From assembly GCA_015061575.1 (NCBI GenBank), contig SUWF01000013.1, forward strand, positions 1-64,000: a stretch of 64,000 bases of DNA, in the 5' to 3' direction. Below the pieces are notes generated by a model. The model was not told where the DNA came from and did not search any database. It was given only the letters and a program-made list of their open reading frames with translations. The translations under genes were made by a program, and so were the position numbers. Positions 9,201 through 17,508 of the stretch are shown piece after piece (the first letter of the stretch is position 1; every line of letters begins with the position of its first letter). The stretch comes from Lentisphaerota bacterium. Its GTDB lineage: Bacteria > Verrucomicrobiota > Lentisphaeria > Victivallales > Victivallaceae.

Positions 9201-9684
9201 TGAAGTAGCGCCAGCGCACGTTATCCAGCGCCCCCGGCGGAGTTTTTTGCCGACTTAATACGCCGCTGCCGGGCTTCCAGACCCGGGTATTTACCGTCAA
9301 GCCGGTGTATTTTTTGCCGTCCAGCAAGTCCATGGGCAAGGCCAGCTGCAGCAAACGGGCAGGATTTTCGGAGTATGGGGCGGCTTCGCCCTTCATCGAA
9401 ATTTCCACCTGACTGCCGTCGGCTTTGAGGGCGATCTCCTGCCGTATACGGCACGCTTTATCTTGGCGCCAGATGTTCCAGACCCGGGTGCCGTCGGGCA
9501 TGGTCTGCACGCTGGAACGCACTCCGGCAGCATCAGAACCGAGATTACTGCTGCTGACCGTGCTGACCAGCACATTATTGCGGTAAAGCACTGCAAATTC
9601 ATTGCCGTCCTGCCGGATGGAAAAAACTCCACCGCTCAGCATGGAGAACATCCCCAACAAGAAAAACGTCAAAACAACACGCAT
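6253..9684 (-). CDS. Giant secreted putative glycoside hydrolase, paralogue A
   Basis: 1143 aa from the ATG at 9684, chosen for CAGGAG upstream and the signal peptide MRVVLTFFLLGMFSMLSGG. Residues ~25-440 look beta-rich, with a carbohydrate-binding-like stretch. A central region (~490-760) looks like a TIM barrel, with IDHQDVTLLWN, then GIDGLQADEAAF and a Cys motif CGCSHCR near 613. Residues ~830-960 resemble the GATase-like trimerisation domain of GH42-type enzymes (LFSASSRDWNRG, FARNGGTVHLIGG). The conserved Asp-Glu before the Cys cluster is a candidate catalytic pair. Two full-length paralogues lie at 11604-15041 and 25289-28672. The activity is unknown; linkage to nagA/nagB suggests an amino-sugar glycan. 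Confidence 0.72.
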   Translation of the reverse strand: MRVVLTFFLLGMFSMLSGGVFSIRQDGNEFAVLYRNNVLVSTVSSSNLGSDAAGVRSSVQTMPDGTRVWNIWRQDKACRIRQEIALKADGSQVEISMKGEAAPYSENPARLLQLALPMDLLDGKKYTGLTVNTRVWKPGSGVLSRQKTPPGALDNVRWRYFNLSNGKDFNVVFDLNPIGAGDYTAMYSAGVIKGVWDIIKGKNNLILRGGSHLSGIGGMTGAKVVIREGVMEKDYFRNHALKSYKERGPLAANYVLSFGSLKHGKEFVTADDKVITPDTPYGWKNAVKLQRNIDSPEGVYYSSMSGQNAVFRFSKLIPGVHIFTVAAGNYAGHKNKFSITVNGRSMVRDLAVGKKQLAVASLPVWVDDSGVADIEFSGDFLVSSIAVQCLIAAAEDFSFNRGYWVTDGYEPAVLFRNQDYRPAAELNPALELICMPTPGQEAVGPGKLPDTPVELPPDDAPGGQWRWTANCHHLGSNSATLDECRDPADMKKVFDKLQQDGASVVMVNGMMSRHTYPAHLDRGVEMIRKIVAEAHKRNIKIIDHQDVTLLWNTDSGFRVMAQRLPETVRNLITMVPNGQFCIMNPVTNRMYTNYAMRTVKAGIDGLQADEAAFMHTVCGCSHCRNTFYKDTNWQLPLNELDKRLFDRQDPLWKQFLEWRKIKLGNWWVDFRREAKKYNPDLVLCMYSTHWGFMSQASSLRMGGDLTQQARAINYLGTEVMTRNCLLSARALAANRKMVNLLNVAFNAPIWAWIYAGLDGEDMYEAFYAGWAICNMNNQSAMTRWAAPPQRETTFKSFEASPDNMRRDIARTVCKAALLFSASSRDWNRGGAMYPQALGLAQTLEELHVPYEFIGAMSLKKEVLKKYNFLSVNFNGCLSDQEVSVIKEFARNGGTVHLIGGAGMFDAMGNDRPVWAFADVMQYDLKRPARKNVIQKVGFHRDPAKADTLKNPTRHYVPSVMPKRSSLYGFNAKNRPVPVFVNQRYGKGRFIHEIVPLAGLLYFEEGRVNEVWRNELDEKLAEKYRQCVSRMTAKSAWWSVEAPSTVYSTIYKQNKDYAVHFFNAQTPWPAKGELLPMKIPADPFPALARDITFTLPGKNVREVFAVSPDFAGRKQLAFRQADKSVTVTLNKELLKAYTIVWVKF

Positions 9685-9816
9685 TGTGCAAACTCCTGTA
9701 TAAAAAATTACTGTGCAAAGTAAAATATACAAGGTTCAAGCACTTTTACAAAAAAATTCAGCTGAAAAATTGCAATTTTCCGGTATTCTCTATTGCCGGA
9801 CGCTTGCAAGATGATT

Positions 9817-10740
9817 TTATTTTTCTTCTTTGGGCGTCAGCATCAAACCTACTCCGGCAAGCACCATTACTATCGACAGAACAAAGGTCAGCGAAAAATG
9901 CTCCTTCAAGCCGATCAGCGACATCACTGCCGCCAACCCGGCAGAAATGTAGCCAAACGAGCCAAGCGCTCCCGCCGAAAGCGTCTTTAACGCCCGATAC
10001 CAGAGGATGTTGGCCCAGCCGTTGACCAGCAGCGCCAGATAAAGCACCACCAGCCACCCCTGCCAGGGCAGCGCCAGCAGACTGGCCAGACAGCCGGGTT
10101 TGAAAATCACAAACGGCAGCAGTATCAAAGCGGCAAAAGCGATCGTCATGATTGCCACACTGTCGCTGTATTTGCGGCTGATTTCCGCTCCGCAAACGGT
10201 GTAGGCCGCCCAGCAGATGCCGGAAGCAAGAGCCAGACCATCGCCCAGCAAGCCTTTTAATCCGCCGCCGCCAAAGCAGTCAGCTCCGGAAGTCAGCCCC
10301 ATGGCCACAATAATACCGGCAAATCCGATGATCATTCCGGAAAGCATCTTCCACGAAGCTTTTTCGCGCAGCAGCAGCCAGGCAATGATCACCGTAAAGA
10401 TCGGCGAAGCGTTGGCCAGCAGCGACGCCCGGGCTGCCGTGGTCCAGCAGAGCGATGCCAGCAGCAAATACCCTTCGCCCACATTGCCCAGCAAAGCCAG
10501 CAGCAAAAGTTTTTTCCAATCCGTTTTTACCGCCTGGCACAAGGTGCCGCCGGAACCTTTCAGACACAAAAACGGTATAAAAAACACGCTGGACAAAAAA
10601 AGTCTTATCCAGGTCAGCGCCAACGGATCAAGATCGTTGACCCCGCTGAGCATCAGCAAACGCCCCACCGGGTAAAGACTTGACCACAACATTGTGGCGG
10701 TCAGAGCACACAAAAAACCTACCCAGGAAAATTTGGCCAT
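9817..10740 (-). CDS. EamA/DMT-superfamily transporter
   Basis: 307 aa, about ten hydrophobic helices in two five-helix EamA repeats; the first begins LCALTATMLWSSLYPVGR and the second GICWAAYTVCGAEISRK. The family moves metabolites such as amino acids or sugars, often outward. The ATG at 10740 overlaps the stop of the upstream M55 gene as TGATG, so translation is coupled; a GTG one codon earlier is possible. The substrate is unknown; the partner M55 peptidase hints at a D-amino acid or dipeptide product. Confidence 0.9.
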   Translation of the reverse strand: MAKFSWVGFLCALTATMLWSSLYPVGRLLMLSGVNDLDPLALTWIRLFLSSVFFIPFLCLKGSGGTLCQAVKTDWKKLLLLALLGNVGEGYLLLASLCWTTAARASLLANASPIFTVIIAWLLLREKASWKMLSGMIIGFAGIIVAMGLTSGADCFGGGGLKGLLGDGLALASGICWAAYTVCGAEISRKYSDSVAIMTIAFAALILLPFVIFKPGCLASLLALPWQGWLVVLYLALLVNGWANILWYRALKTLSAGALGSFGYISAGLAAVMSLIGLKEHFSLTFVLSIVMVLAGVGLMLTPKEEK

Positions 10741-11594
10741 CACATTTTCACCTTATCCAGACTCACCCGGGGATTTTCTGCCAAGTAAATAAAATTGAAA
10801 CATTCTGCGATCGTATTACGTTCTGCGATCAGTGCAAAGGGCTGATTGCCATTATTCGCGCGATGTTCGCGCACCAGATAATAGGGCGCCGAAAGCTCCG
10901 GATAACGGAAGCTGCCCGGATCATTTTTCAGTTTGCGGATGGCTTCTTCTGCCCCCCGTTGGATCTGCTCACGCACAACTTCCGGATGCATCTGAACTGA
11001 AGCTAAATTGTAATTATCATACCCTTGGGCGTCCAGCGTTTTGGAAAAACCATCGTCCGGAACCCGACCCCATTTGCCGTAAACGGTGACTACTCCCGGA
11101 GTGAGTTCCTGCGCTTCCCGGGCCAGCGCCCGGCAGCCGGAAGCAAAAATAGTGGGGATGCCCAATTCCATGGCGCACAACGCCAAAGCACCGTATTCGC
11201 CAATGGATATACCGTTGAGGCGCTGATCTGTAGTATGGATATTGCCGGTATGCGCCAAATGTGCATAGCTGCTGCCGGCTTTGGCATGTTGACCGACAAA
11301 AGCCAGCGCATCGTAGCTTTTGTCCAAGCCCCATGGCCAGATCGGGTTGGTGTGTCCGGCCATAAGCAGCGCGCGTTTGTCGAGCAATTCCCGATCCACG
11401 CTGTCGGAGTGATGGCCGATCTGCACGTGGATCTCGGTGGCGCCGCCGGCAATAAAACCGGCAATCGCGGCGTTGACTTCCAAGGTCAGGAGTTTACGGG
11501 AATTCTGATAATGTATGCCGTTATCTGAGCAGTAGTTATCAAAATCGTAAACTCCGGTGACACCTTCCATATCGGTCATAATGTATATTTTCAT
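10740..11594 (-). CDS. M55 family D-aminopeptidase-like metalloprotein (DppA-like)
   Basis: 284 aa, close to the family length. All residues corresponding to the DppA zinc site can be placed: D8 and E10 in MTDMEGVTGV, a His at 61/62 in IGHHSDS, H103 in FVGQHAKAG and E133 in SIGEYGALA; H115 in AHLAHTGN matches the DppA catalytic His. The usual DSHG motif is replaced by GHHSDS, so the site is somewhat remodelled. DppA releases N-terminal D-amino acids, for example D-Ala from cell-wall peptides. It shares a TGATG overlap with the EamA gene and lies 9 nt downstream of paralogue B, in one transcription unit. Confidence 0.87.
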   Translation of the reverse strand: MKIYIMTDMEGVTGVYDFDNYCSDNGIHYQNSRKLLTLEVNAAIAGFIAGGATEIHVQIGHHSDSVDRELLDKRALLMAGHTNPIWPWGLDKSYDALAFVGQHAKAGSSYAHLAHTGNIHTTDQRLNGISIGEYGALALCAMELGIPTIFASGCRALAREAQELTPGVVTVYGKWGRVPDDGFSKTLDAQGYDNYNLASVQMHPEVVREQIQRGAEEAIRKLKNDPGSFRYPELSAPYYLVREHRANNGNQPFALIAERNTIAECFNFIYLAENPRVSLDKVKM

Positions 11595-11603
11595 GTATTA
11601 ACC

Positions 11604-14600
11604 TCAATCAATGAATATTAAAGTGTACGCTTTAAGCAGTTCTTTGGGTAAAGTAAAACTGCAGATATTGTCTTTATGGGTGAACTTCAGCTCCCGGCGA
11701 CCCGGATAATCCGGACTGACGGCGTAAATCTTACTGACTTTGCTGCGTTCAAGCGATATATTTATATCCTGCGCAAGTAACGGAAACGGCTCTTTGGGGG
11801 CGCCGCGCTTCATGATTTCGCCGAATTTGACCGTCCGTCCGGCGGCATTGAGCAAATGCACAACCTGCCGGTCGCCTTCGCGGAAAAACGCTGTATAGAT
11901 ATTTTCCGGAGCTTCCACACTGAAATTGCAGTCGGCATTGGCAAATTCTTTTTTGAGCAATGTGCGGAATGCTGCGGCATAATTTGCATCGTAATCAAAA
12001 TTATACTTGTCACCCGGCGAATACTCCGCTTCGGCCAGATTCATTCCCATCAAACAATGGTGCATGATGAATTTGCCTTTGCCGTATGATTTTTCGGTGG
12101 TGATGGGCATTTTTGCTCCGCCGTAATTTATAAAATAACTGCTGTCGGTGTGAATAGTGTATTCATCGGGCCGATAATAGAGCAGCTTGTGCTTGAGCGG
12201 AATTTCTTTACCGCTGGGGTCAAACAGACTTTTCACCCACAGACTGCGTAATTTTTGGAAATTATAGCTGAAGCCGAAAATATCCGCAAAGCCCCACTTG
12301 CTGCGCTCGTTGCCCAACTCATCAAATATTCCGGCCAGCGGTGCAACAATAACAGTTCCGCCGTTGTACGCAAACTCTTTAATGGCTTTGAGCTGTTCAT
12401 CCGACAGACAGCCGGAGGCGCCAACATGCAGAAGTTTGTAATTTTTAAGAAAATCTTTGGTCAGATTGAATTCCGAAATCATATCGTAAGGTATATGCAT
12501 TTCTTCCAGTGTCTGGGCCGTTCCCATCAATTCCGGTCGATAACCGAATCCGCGGTTCCAGTCACGGCTCTGAGCCGAAAAAAGCAGCAATGCTTCAGCC
12601 ATCGGAACCGCTTGGAATATATCCATGTTTTCGGTGGCAAAGGCATGATAATCACTCTTGCCAGATGGTTTGTCAAGCACCGATTCCCAGGTGAGCTGGC
12701 CGTTCATATTGTTCATTGCCCAGCCGAAATACGCCAGATCCCAATGCCTTTCCGGATAGACCAGACCGAAAACCGGTGCATTGTAAGCGTAGCGCAGAAC
12801 ATTTTTCATTTTGCGGTAGGTCATCACACTGCGATGCGCTTCCAGCACGTTGCGGCTCATGATTTCCGTCCCCAGAAAATCCACCCCGCGTCCAACCTGC
12901 AGCAGATCCAGCCCCAGCGAAAGCGACGCCCAGTTGGCGCTGAATCCATAGTGGGTATTGTAGGCTACAAAGGAAAAATCCGGCTTGTGGACTTTTATAC
13001 GCTGCCGCAGCCCGACCCACCAGGAACCGATTTCGCGTTTGCGCCATTCCCGGAAAGCTTTCCAAAGCGGGTCATTTTTGTTGGTCAAACGCGGATCAAG
13101 TTCATTGACCGGATAATAAAAATTGGTATCTTTATGAAATTTTTCGCGGCAGGCTGCGCAGGCACAGCTGTGCGTCCAGAAGGCCACTTCGTCGATCATC
13201 AGGGCATCGATATTGGTTTTGAGAATAAAATCAGTAAAGTATTGGTATGCTTTTTCCCGGTGGACCGGATTGAGCGGGCAAAAGTGCGGGGTCGGCAGCA
13301 TATCCGCCAGCCGCCGGTCGGTTTCGCCGATACGTTCGCACATGACCCGGAATCCCTGATCGATATTCCAGAGCAAAGTCAGATCCTGATGGTCAATAAC
13401 TTTCATACCGCGTTTGTGGGCGGCGGTGACGATTTTTTTCAACTCCTCAGTGGCCCGGTCGATATGTTTTTTGTAAGTATGACGCGAAAGCATCCCGTTG
13501 ACTATGATCGTGTTGATATTTTTGTTCTTGAGGAAATCCAGCCGCCGTTCAAGATCTTCCTGAAAAGTATATTCGTTGAGCGAGGAATCATTTCCGCTGC
13601 CCAGGGCGGCAAAACGGGCCTTGTAACGCCACTGCATCCCCGGCCGCGGAGTCTTTTCGACCGCAACCGGATAATCGAGCTTTTTGAACGCTCCGGCAGT
13701 CTCCTTGCCCGGTTCCGGCAGGAAAAACTTGCTGACTGCCGCCTGCAGTTCGGCTGCCGGACGGTAATGTTCGTTGCGGTAGAGCACGGACGGTTCAAAA
13801 CCGTCCACCGCCCAGATGCCGCGCCGGAAGCTGTAATCTTCTTTGCTGTGCAGCAGAGCTTGTACACCGATGGTGCTGAGCAAATAATCGCCTTCCAGTT
13901 CAATAACCGCCGTGCGGTCGGCATTTTCCAGCCAGACCGGACAAATTACAGTTGCCGCATACTGCTTGTCTACGCTCAAAAATCCGGTCTGCAGCCGACC
14001 GTTGATCTTGATCCGGAAGTTGTTGGGCTCGTTATGAAAATTCCCCATGCCCAGAGTGATTATATACAATCCCGGCTCCAGATCATTCAATTGGAATTTG
14101 CCGTTTTTTCCGGCCAGCGCCGAATAGTATACCCCGGGATGCTGATTGCCGATGATCCGGGCATTGCCGTTATGCAGCCAGCCGTCATTTTTTCCGGCGG
14201 CCGCAGTCAAGTCCAGCGGCTGATAATTTTTACCATGTTTTCGGGCGCCGAAGCTATACAGCCGTACCGGCGGCAGCGGGTCGCCGGAGCCGGAAAAAGT
14301 TTGATGATGATAACGCTTGTAATCACTGCGTTTCCCCGCGTAGATACGCATTTTGCCCCCGATGTGGGCGCCGCTTTTGCCGAAATTGTCGCCATATTCA
14401 AAAACCAGTTTGCCGTCGCGGCGGTAGACACCCCACAGCCCGCGTATGCTGTTCCAGACATAGTCGCTGACAAAATCCCCCACCCCCAGCGGGTTCATAT
14501 CAAAAACAATATTGAAATCTTTGCCGTCCGAAACTGCAAACTGCCGGAAACTGGTTCCGGAGCGGACTGACGAATTGTTTTTGATGTTATCACTGAGTAC

Positions 14601-15041
14601 TCCGGTAACATCTTTAACGCTCACCGTCCGTCCGGTTTTGCCATCGTAGCTCATATTTTCCACGAGCTGCCACGGCACAGTTATATTACCGCGGCGCACC
14701 GGGTGTTTGGGATCGGCGGTGGCTTCAGTAAGCATGGTGATTTCCACTTCATCCCCGGTAGCGGGCAGAACGATTTCCTGCCGGAAGCGCGATTCTTTGT
14801 GTTCGCTCCAGATATTCCATACTTTCCGGCCGTCCGGCAATTCAGTGTATGAGCGCTTGAGTTCATAGGGCTTATCCAAACCGGAAAATTTATGGATAAC
14901 GGAATCCACCAGAACTTTATTGCGGTAGAAGATTTGAAAATCATCTCCACTGTTTTTTACCGAAAAATCTCCTCCGGCAGCCAGCAAAAGTGTGCCGGAA
15001 AATATCGAAAATAAAATAAATTTTTTCATTTTTTCAACCAT
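11604..15041 (-). CDS. Giant secreted putative glycoside hydrolase, paralogue B
   Basis: 1145 aa; the ATG at 15029 (MKKFILFSIFSGTLLLAAG) is an alternative start that begins directly with the signal peptide, and neither has a good ribosome site. It is full-length homologous to paralogues A and C: N-terminal beta-rich region with the segment YYSALAGKNGKFQL, then IDHQDLTLLWN, NIDALMIDEVAFW and the Cys motif CACAACREKFHK near 620, then LLLFSAQSRDWNRG and AYNGGTVIV of the GATase-like C-terminal domain. The shared DE before the Cys cluster is again present. No known substrate. It precedes the M55 and EamA genes, so its product may be imported or further processed by them. Confidence 0.72.
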   Translation of the reverse strand: MVEKMKKFILFSIFSGTLLLAAGGDFSVKNSGDDFQIFYRNKVLVDSVIHKFSGLDKPYELKRSYTELPDGRKVWNIWSEHKESRFRQEIVLPATGDEVEITMLTEATADPKHPVRRGNITVPWQLVENMSYDGKTGRTVSVKDVTGVLSDNIKNNSSVRSGTSFRQFAVSDGKDFNIVFDMNPLGVGDFVSDYVWNSIRGLWGVYRRDGKLVFEYGDNFGKSGAHIGGKMRIYAGKRSDYKRYHHQTFSGSGDPLPPVRLYSFGARKHGKNYQPLDLTAAAGKNDGWLHNGNARIIGNQHPGVYYSALAGKNGKFQLNDLEPGLYIITLGMGNFHNEPNNFRIKINGRLQTGFLSVDKQYAATVICPVWLENADRTAVIELEGDYLLSTIGVQALLHSKEDYSFRRGIWAVDGFEPSVLYRNEHYRPAAELQAAVSKFFLPEPGKETAGAFKKLDYPVAVEKTPRPGMQWRYKARFAALGSGNDSSLNEYTFQEDLERRLDFLKNKNINTIIVNGMLSRHTYKKHIDRATEELKKIVTAAHKRGMKVIDHQDLTLLWNIDQGFRVMCERIGETDRRLADMLPTPHFCPLNPVHREKAYQYFTDFILKTNIDALMIDEVAFWTHSCACAACREKFHKDTNFYYPVNELDPRLTNKNDPLWKAFREWRKREIGSWWVGLRQRIKVHKPDFSFVAYNTHYGFSANWASLSLGLDLLQVGRGVDFLGTEIMSRNVLEAHRSVMTYRKMKNVLRYAYNAPVFGLVYPERHWDLAYFGWAMNNMNGQLTWESVLDKPSGKSDYHAFATENMDIFQAVPMAEALLLFSAQSRDWNRGFGYRPELMGTAQTLEEMHIPYDMISEFNLTKDFLKNYKLLHVGASGCLSDEQLKAIKEFAYNGGTVIVAPLAGIFDELGNERSKWGFADIFGFSYNFQKLRSLWVKSLFDPSGKEIPLKHKLLYYRPDEYTIHTDSSYFINYGGAKMPITTEKSYGKGKFIMHHCLMGMNLAEAEYSPGDKYNFDYDANYAAAFRTLLKKEFANADCNFSVEAPENIYTAFFREGDRQVVHLLNAAGRTVKFGEIMKRGAPKEPFPLLAQDINISLERSKVSKIYAVSPDYPGRRELKFTHKDNICSFTLPKELLKAYTLIFID

Positions 15042-15065
15042 TTCACAACTTGAAACATCATGTAA

Positions 15066-15782
15066 TTACTGTTCATCCATCCATTTGTACCATTTATTGG
15101 CCCACGAACTGCCGGCGGTGGTTTTGTCCGGCCGGGTCACAGTTATGACATGACCGCCCAGCGCGAGCATGTTCATAGTTGTCGGGTGGTTGGAGTCATA
15201 ACCGGCAGCAGTGTGCGGTTTGCAGTTGGGCAGCCCGAAGTCAGTGATGATCTTATTGTCCGGATTGGCTTCTGCGCTCAAGCAATTGCGTTCAGCTCCC
15301 GGCGCATCCGCGGCGGCATATCCGGCACCGGAAACCGCCCCGGCGGCATTCATAAAATAGCGGGCATAGCTGACCAGATTGTTCTCTTTCCAGAAATTGC
15401 TGCTGTCCGAGGGGCATTGATAATATCGCGCGAGGATCTCCCGGGCTTTTTCGTTGGATTGATAACCGGATATATCATCCCCGAAGTAGCCCAGCAGAAC
15501 CAATACTGACATACCGGTATATTCGGTGGAACTTTTAAAATTGTTGCCCCAGGTTATATTGGGATCCGCAAAACGTATGTCGTTGGCGGGCAGCCGGCTG
15601 TAATTATCTCCGGCATACATGGCCATAGCCAGTCCGATCTGCTTGAGTTTGGCTATGCAGTTGGAGCTCCGGGCCCGTTCCCGGGCCGCTGAAAGTGCCG
15701 GCAGCAGCATGGCCGCCAGAATGGCAATAATTGCGATAACTACCAGCAGTTCGATGAGGGTGAATTTTTTCTGTGCTTGCAT
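15066..15782 (-). CDS. Prepilin-type (DUF1559-like) pseudopilin
   Basis: 238 aa. It starts [19 protein letters not shown], a type IV prepilin leader with cleavage expected between a short basic leader and FTLIELL, with the conserved Glu at +5. The N-terminal helix is followed by [25 protein letters not shown], the hallmark of the large Planctomycetota/Lentisphaerota pseudopilin family, and the C-terminus has the [15 protein letters not shown] block. Such proteins are abundant in these phyla and are often next to polysaccharide-degrading genes. It lies 24 nt upstream of paralogue B on the same strand. Confidence 0.92.
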   Translation of the reverse strand: MQAQKKFTLIELLVVIAIIAILAAMLLPALSAARERARSSNCIAKLKQIGLAMAMYAGDNYSRLPANDIRFADPNITWGNNFKSSTEYTGMSVLVLLGYFGDDISGYQSNEKAREILARYYQCPSDSSNFWKENNLVSYARYFMNAAGAVSGAGYAAADAPGAERNCLSAEANPDNKIITDFGLPNCKPHTAAGYDSNHPTTMNMLALGGHVITVTRPDKTTAGSSWANKWYKWMDEQ

Positions 15783-15787
15783 AACAA

Positions 15788-16258
15788 TTATCCTTTCTTG
15801 GGAATTGCGTTTTCAGATATTTCTGACGAAAGATCCTGTTTTATGGTGTTGAGCACCAAATGAGAATACGATTTTCTGACCAGCGGTATCCGGCCGATCC
15901 GGGTCATGAGATCGGCCAGTTCATCGGTATTGCGCACAGCCACTTTCAAGTGGTAATAGCGCTCGCCGCAGGTTTCAAGAATCTCCAGAATTTCCGGAAA
16001 TTTGGCCAGCTCGTGCCCGACGGAACTGTCGCCGATATTTTCATCGGTATCCAGCTCAATGATCACCAGCAGATTTTTGTCGAGCTTGCGATTGTCGATT
16101 CTGGTCACATAGCCCTGGATCACCCCGGATTCTTCCAGTTTACGCACCCGTTCCAGCACGGCCGATGGTGCCATATTCAATTCCCGGGCCAAAGCCACAT
16201 TCGGTATACGCGCATCGTTGCGCAGCAAATTAAGGATCCGGATATCTGTTTTGTCCAT
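15788..16258 (-). CDS. Lrp/AsnC family transcriptional regulator
   Basis: 156 aa from the ATG at 16258 with GGGAGG upstream; the longer open frame to 16345 has no support. N-terminal winged HTH ([47 protein letters not shown], residues 1-47) followed by a RAM-type effector domain with VIIELDTDE and [18 protein letters not shown]. These regulators respond to amino acids or related metabolites. It is the first gene of the minus-strand unit running toward the pseudopilin, paralogue B, M55 and EamA genes, so it may control that unit. A perfect 12-bp inverted repeat lies 126 nt upstream. Confidence 0.93.
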   Translation of the reverse strand: MDKTDIRILNLLRNDARIPNVALARELNMAPSAVLERVRKLEESGVIQGYVTRIDNRKLDKNLLVIIELDTDENIGDSSVGHELAKFPEILEILETCGERYYHLKVAVRNTDELADLMTRIGRIPLVRKSYSHLVLNTIKQDLSSEISENAIPKKG

Positions 16259-16383
16259 AAAAAACCTCCCGCTGTATAAATTTATCGGCTCTCTGGTATG
16301 ACTTATTATAACGCCAAGATTCCAAAATTCCAGCGCAGCCGGCAAGTTTTTCTATGAAAATTCACATATAAAGCGAATCTGGA

Positions 16384-16424
16384 GAATATTATTCTCACAA
16401 AGAGAAGCTTTCAGAATAATATTC
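16384..16424. promoter_or_regulatory. Perfect inverted repeat upstream of the Lrp gene
   Basis: GAATATTATTCT (16384-16395) and AGAATAATATTC (16413-16424) are perfect 12-bp arms 17 nt apart. AT-rich arms of this kind fit an Lrp/AsnC operator, probably autoregulatory. It also lies 43 nt beyond the LysR stop, so a terminator role is possible, though no T tract follows. Confidence 0.55.
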
Positions 16425-16466
16425 GGAAAATTTCATCTACCTATGAATCAAAACCCGTTATGAGAA

Positions 16467-17390
16467 CTATTTCCCGGCGAGTTTTTGTACGCAGCCGGAT
16501 TCCGGCAGCAGTTTGAGCAGATTGCGCAAGGCCCGGGAGTGATTGTTTTTGTGCCAGGCGGCGACCAGCTGGCGTTTCAGACCAAAAGGTATCGGACGGT
16601 AAACAACATTTTCCAGCGGATCTTTTTCCGGCGGCTCCATTACCAGCCCGATCCCCAGACCGGCGGCCACCAGCTGCCGGGTGGAAAGCAAGCCCAAGGC
16701 CTCCTGCGCCACCAGTGGCTTACTGTTGCAATGCTCCATAAAAAATTGCTCAAAGTAACTGCGCAGCCACGGAGCCTGCCGTTCCGAGGGCAGAATAAAG
16801 TGATAATTGCGGAAATCCAGCATCGTCAGATCCGGCTTGACCGCCAGCGGATGATTACCGGGAATGGCAAAGCTCAAAGATAACTCCTGCAGTTTCAGCT
16901 GCCTGAGCTCCCCGGCATGGTTGTGCAGATTGCTGACTGCAAAAAAGCCGATATCCACCTCGCCGGACTCCACCTGCTTGCGCACATCCGGCGATGCCTG
17001 ACTGTCCCGGATGTGCAGTTTAAGCTCCGGATAACGCTCGTGCAGCAGCCGGAAAAGTTTCCCCAGCTGCAGATAGTCATACATGATGTTGGCTACAGAA
17101 ATACTCAATTTGCCGCTTTCGCCCCGGGAGGCCCGATGGGCACTGAAGGCGGCGTGCTGCATGAGTTCGGGCAGCGGCTTGATGCTGTTGTAGTAGGCTT
17201 CGCCGGCAGCGGTCAGCGTGATGTTCCACTTGTCGGAGCGGTCAAGCAGCTGACAGTTGAGGTGTTTTTCAAGCTTGACAAGTTCTTTGCTCAAAGCAGC
17301 TTGCGTTATTTGCAGCTGCTGAGCGGTCTTGCCGAAGTGCAGATTTTCGGCCAGCTGCAAAAAAATTTCGATCTGCCGGAATGTTATCAT
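16467..17390 (-). CDS. LysR family transcriptional regulator
   Basis: 307 aa from the ATG at 17390, with AAAGG 11 nt upstream; an earlier in-frame start at 17426 is less likely. The N-terminal HTH is typical (TFRQIEIFLQLAENLHFGKTA, then LQITQAALSKELVKLEKHL) and the substrate-binding domain follows (residues ~90-300, with GESGKLSISVANIM and SGEVDIGFFAV). It diverges from the RND efflux pair with a 118-bp gap that contains a clean palindrome, the classical layout for LysR control of the divergent operon. Confidence 0.94.
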   Translation of the reverse strand: MITFRQIEIFLQLAENLHFGKTAQQLQITQAALSKELVKLEKHLNCQLLDRSDKWNITLTAAGEAYYNSIKPLPELMQHAAFSAHRASRGESGKLSISVANIMYDYLQLGKLFRLLHERYPELKLHIRDSQASPDVRKQVESGEVDIGFFAVSNLHNHAGELRQLKLQELSLSFAIPGNHPLAVKPDLTMLDFRNYHFILPSERQAPWLRSYFEQFFMEHCNSKPLVAQEALGLLSTRQLVAAGLGIGLVMEPPEKDPLENVVYRPIPFGLKRQLVAAWHKNNHSRALRNLLKLLPESGCVQKLAGK

Positions 17391-17431
17391 ATTATTAATA
17401 ACCTTTCGTCTATTAAGATTATTCATATAAT

Positions 17432-17452
17432 ATATTGTATTTTATACAATAT
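17432..17452. promoter_or_regulatory. LysR-type operator
   Basis: ATATTGTA-TTTTA-TACAATAT is a perfect 8-bp-arm palindrome containing TTGTA-N5-TACAA, matching the T-N11-A rule for LysR proteins. It lies between the divergent regulator and efflux genes. Confidence 0.7.
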
Positions 17453-17508
17453 GCAACTATTATTAACAAAATATAATTTTTTTTATGCAAAATATGGAGT
17501 TTGAATTG

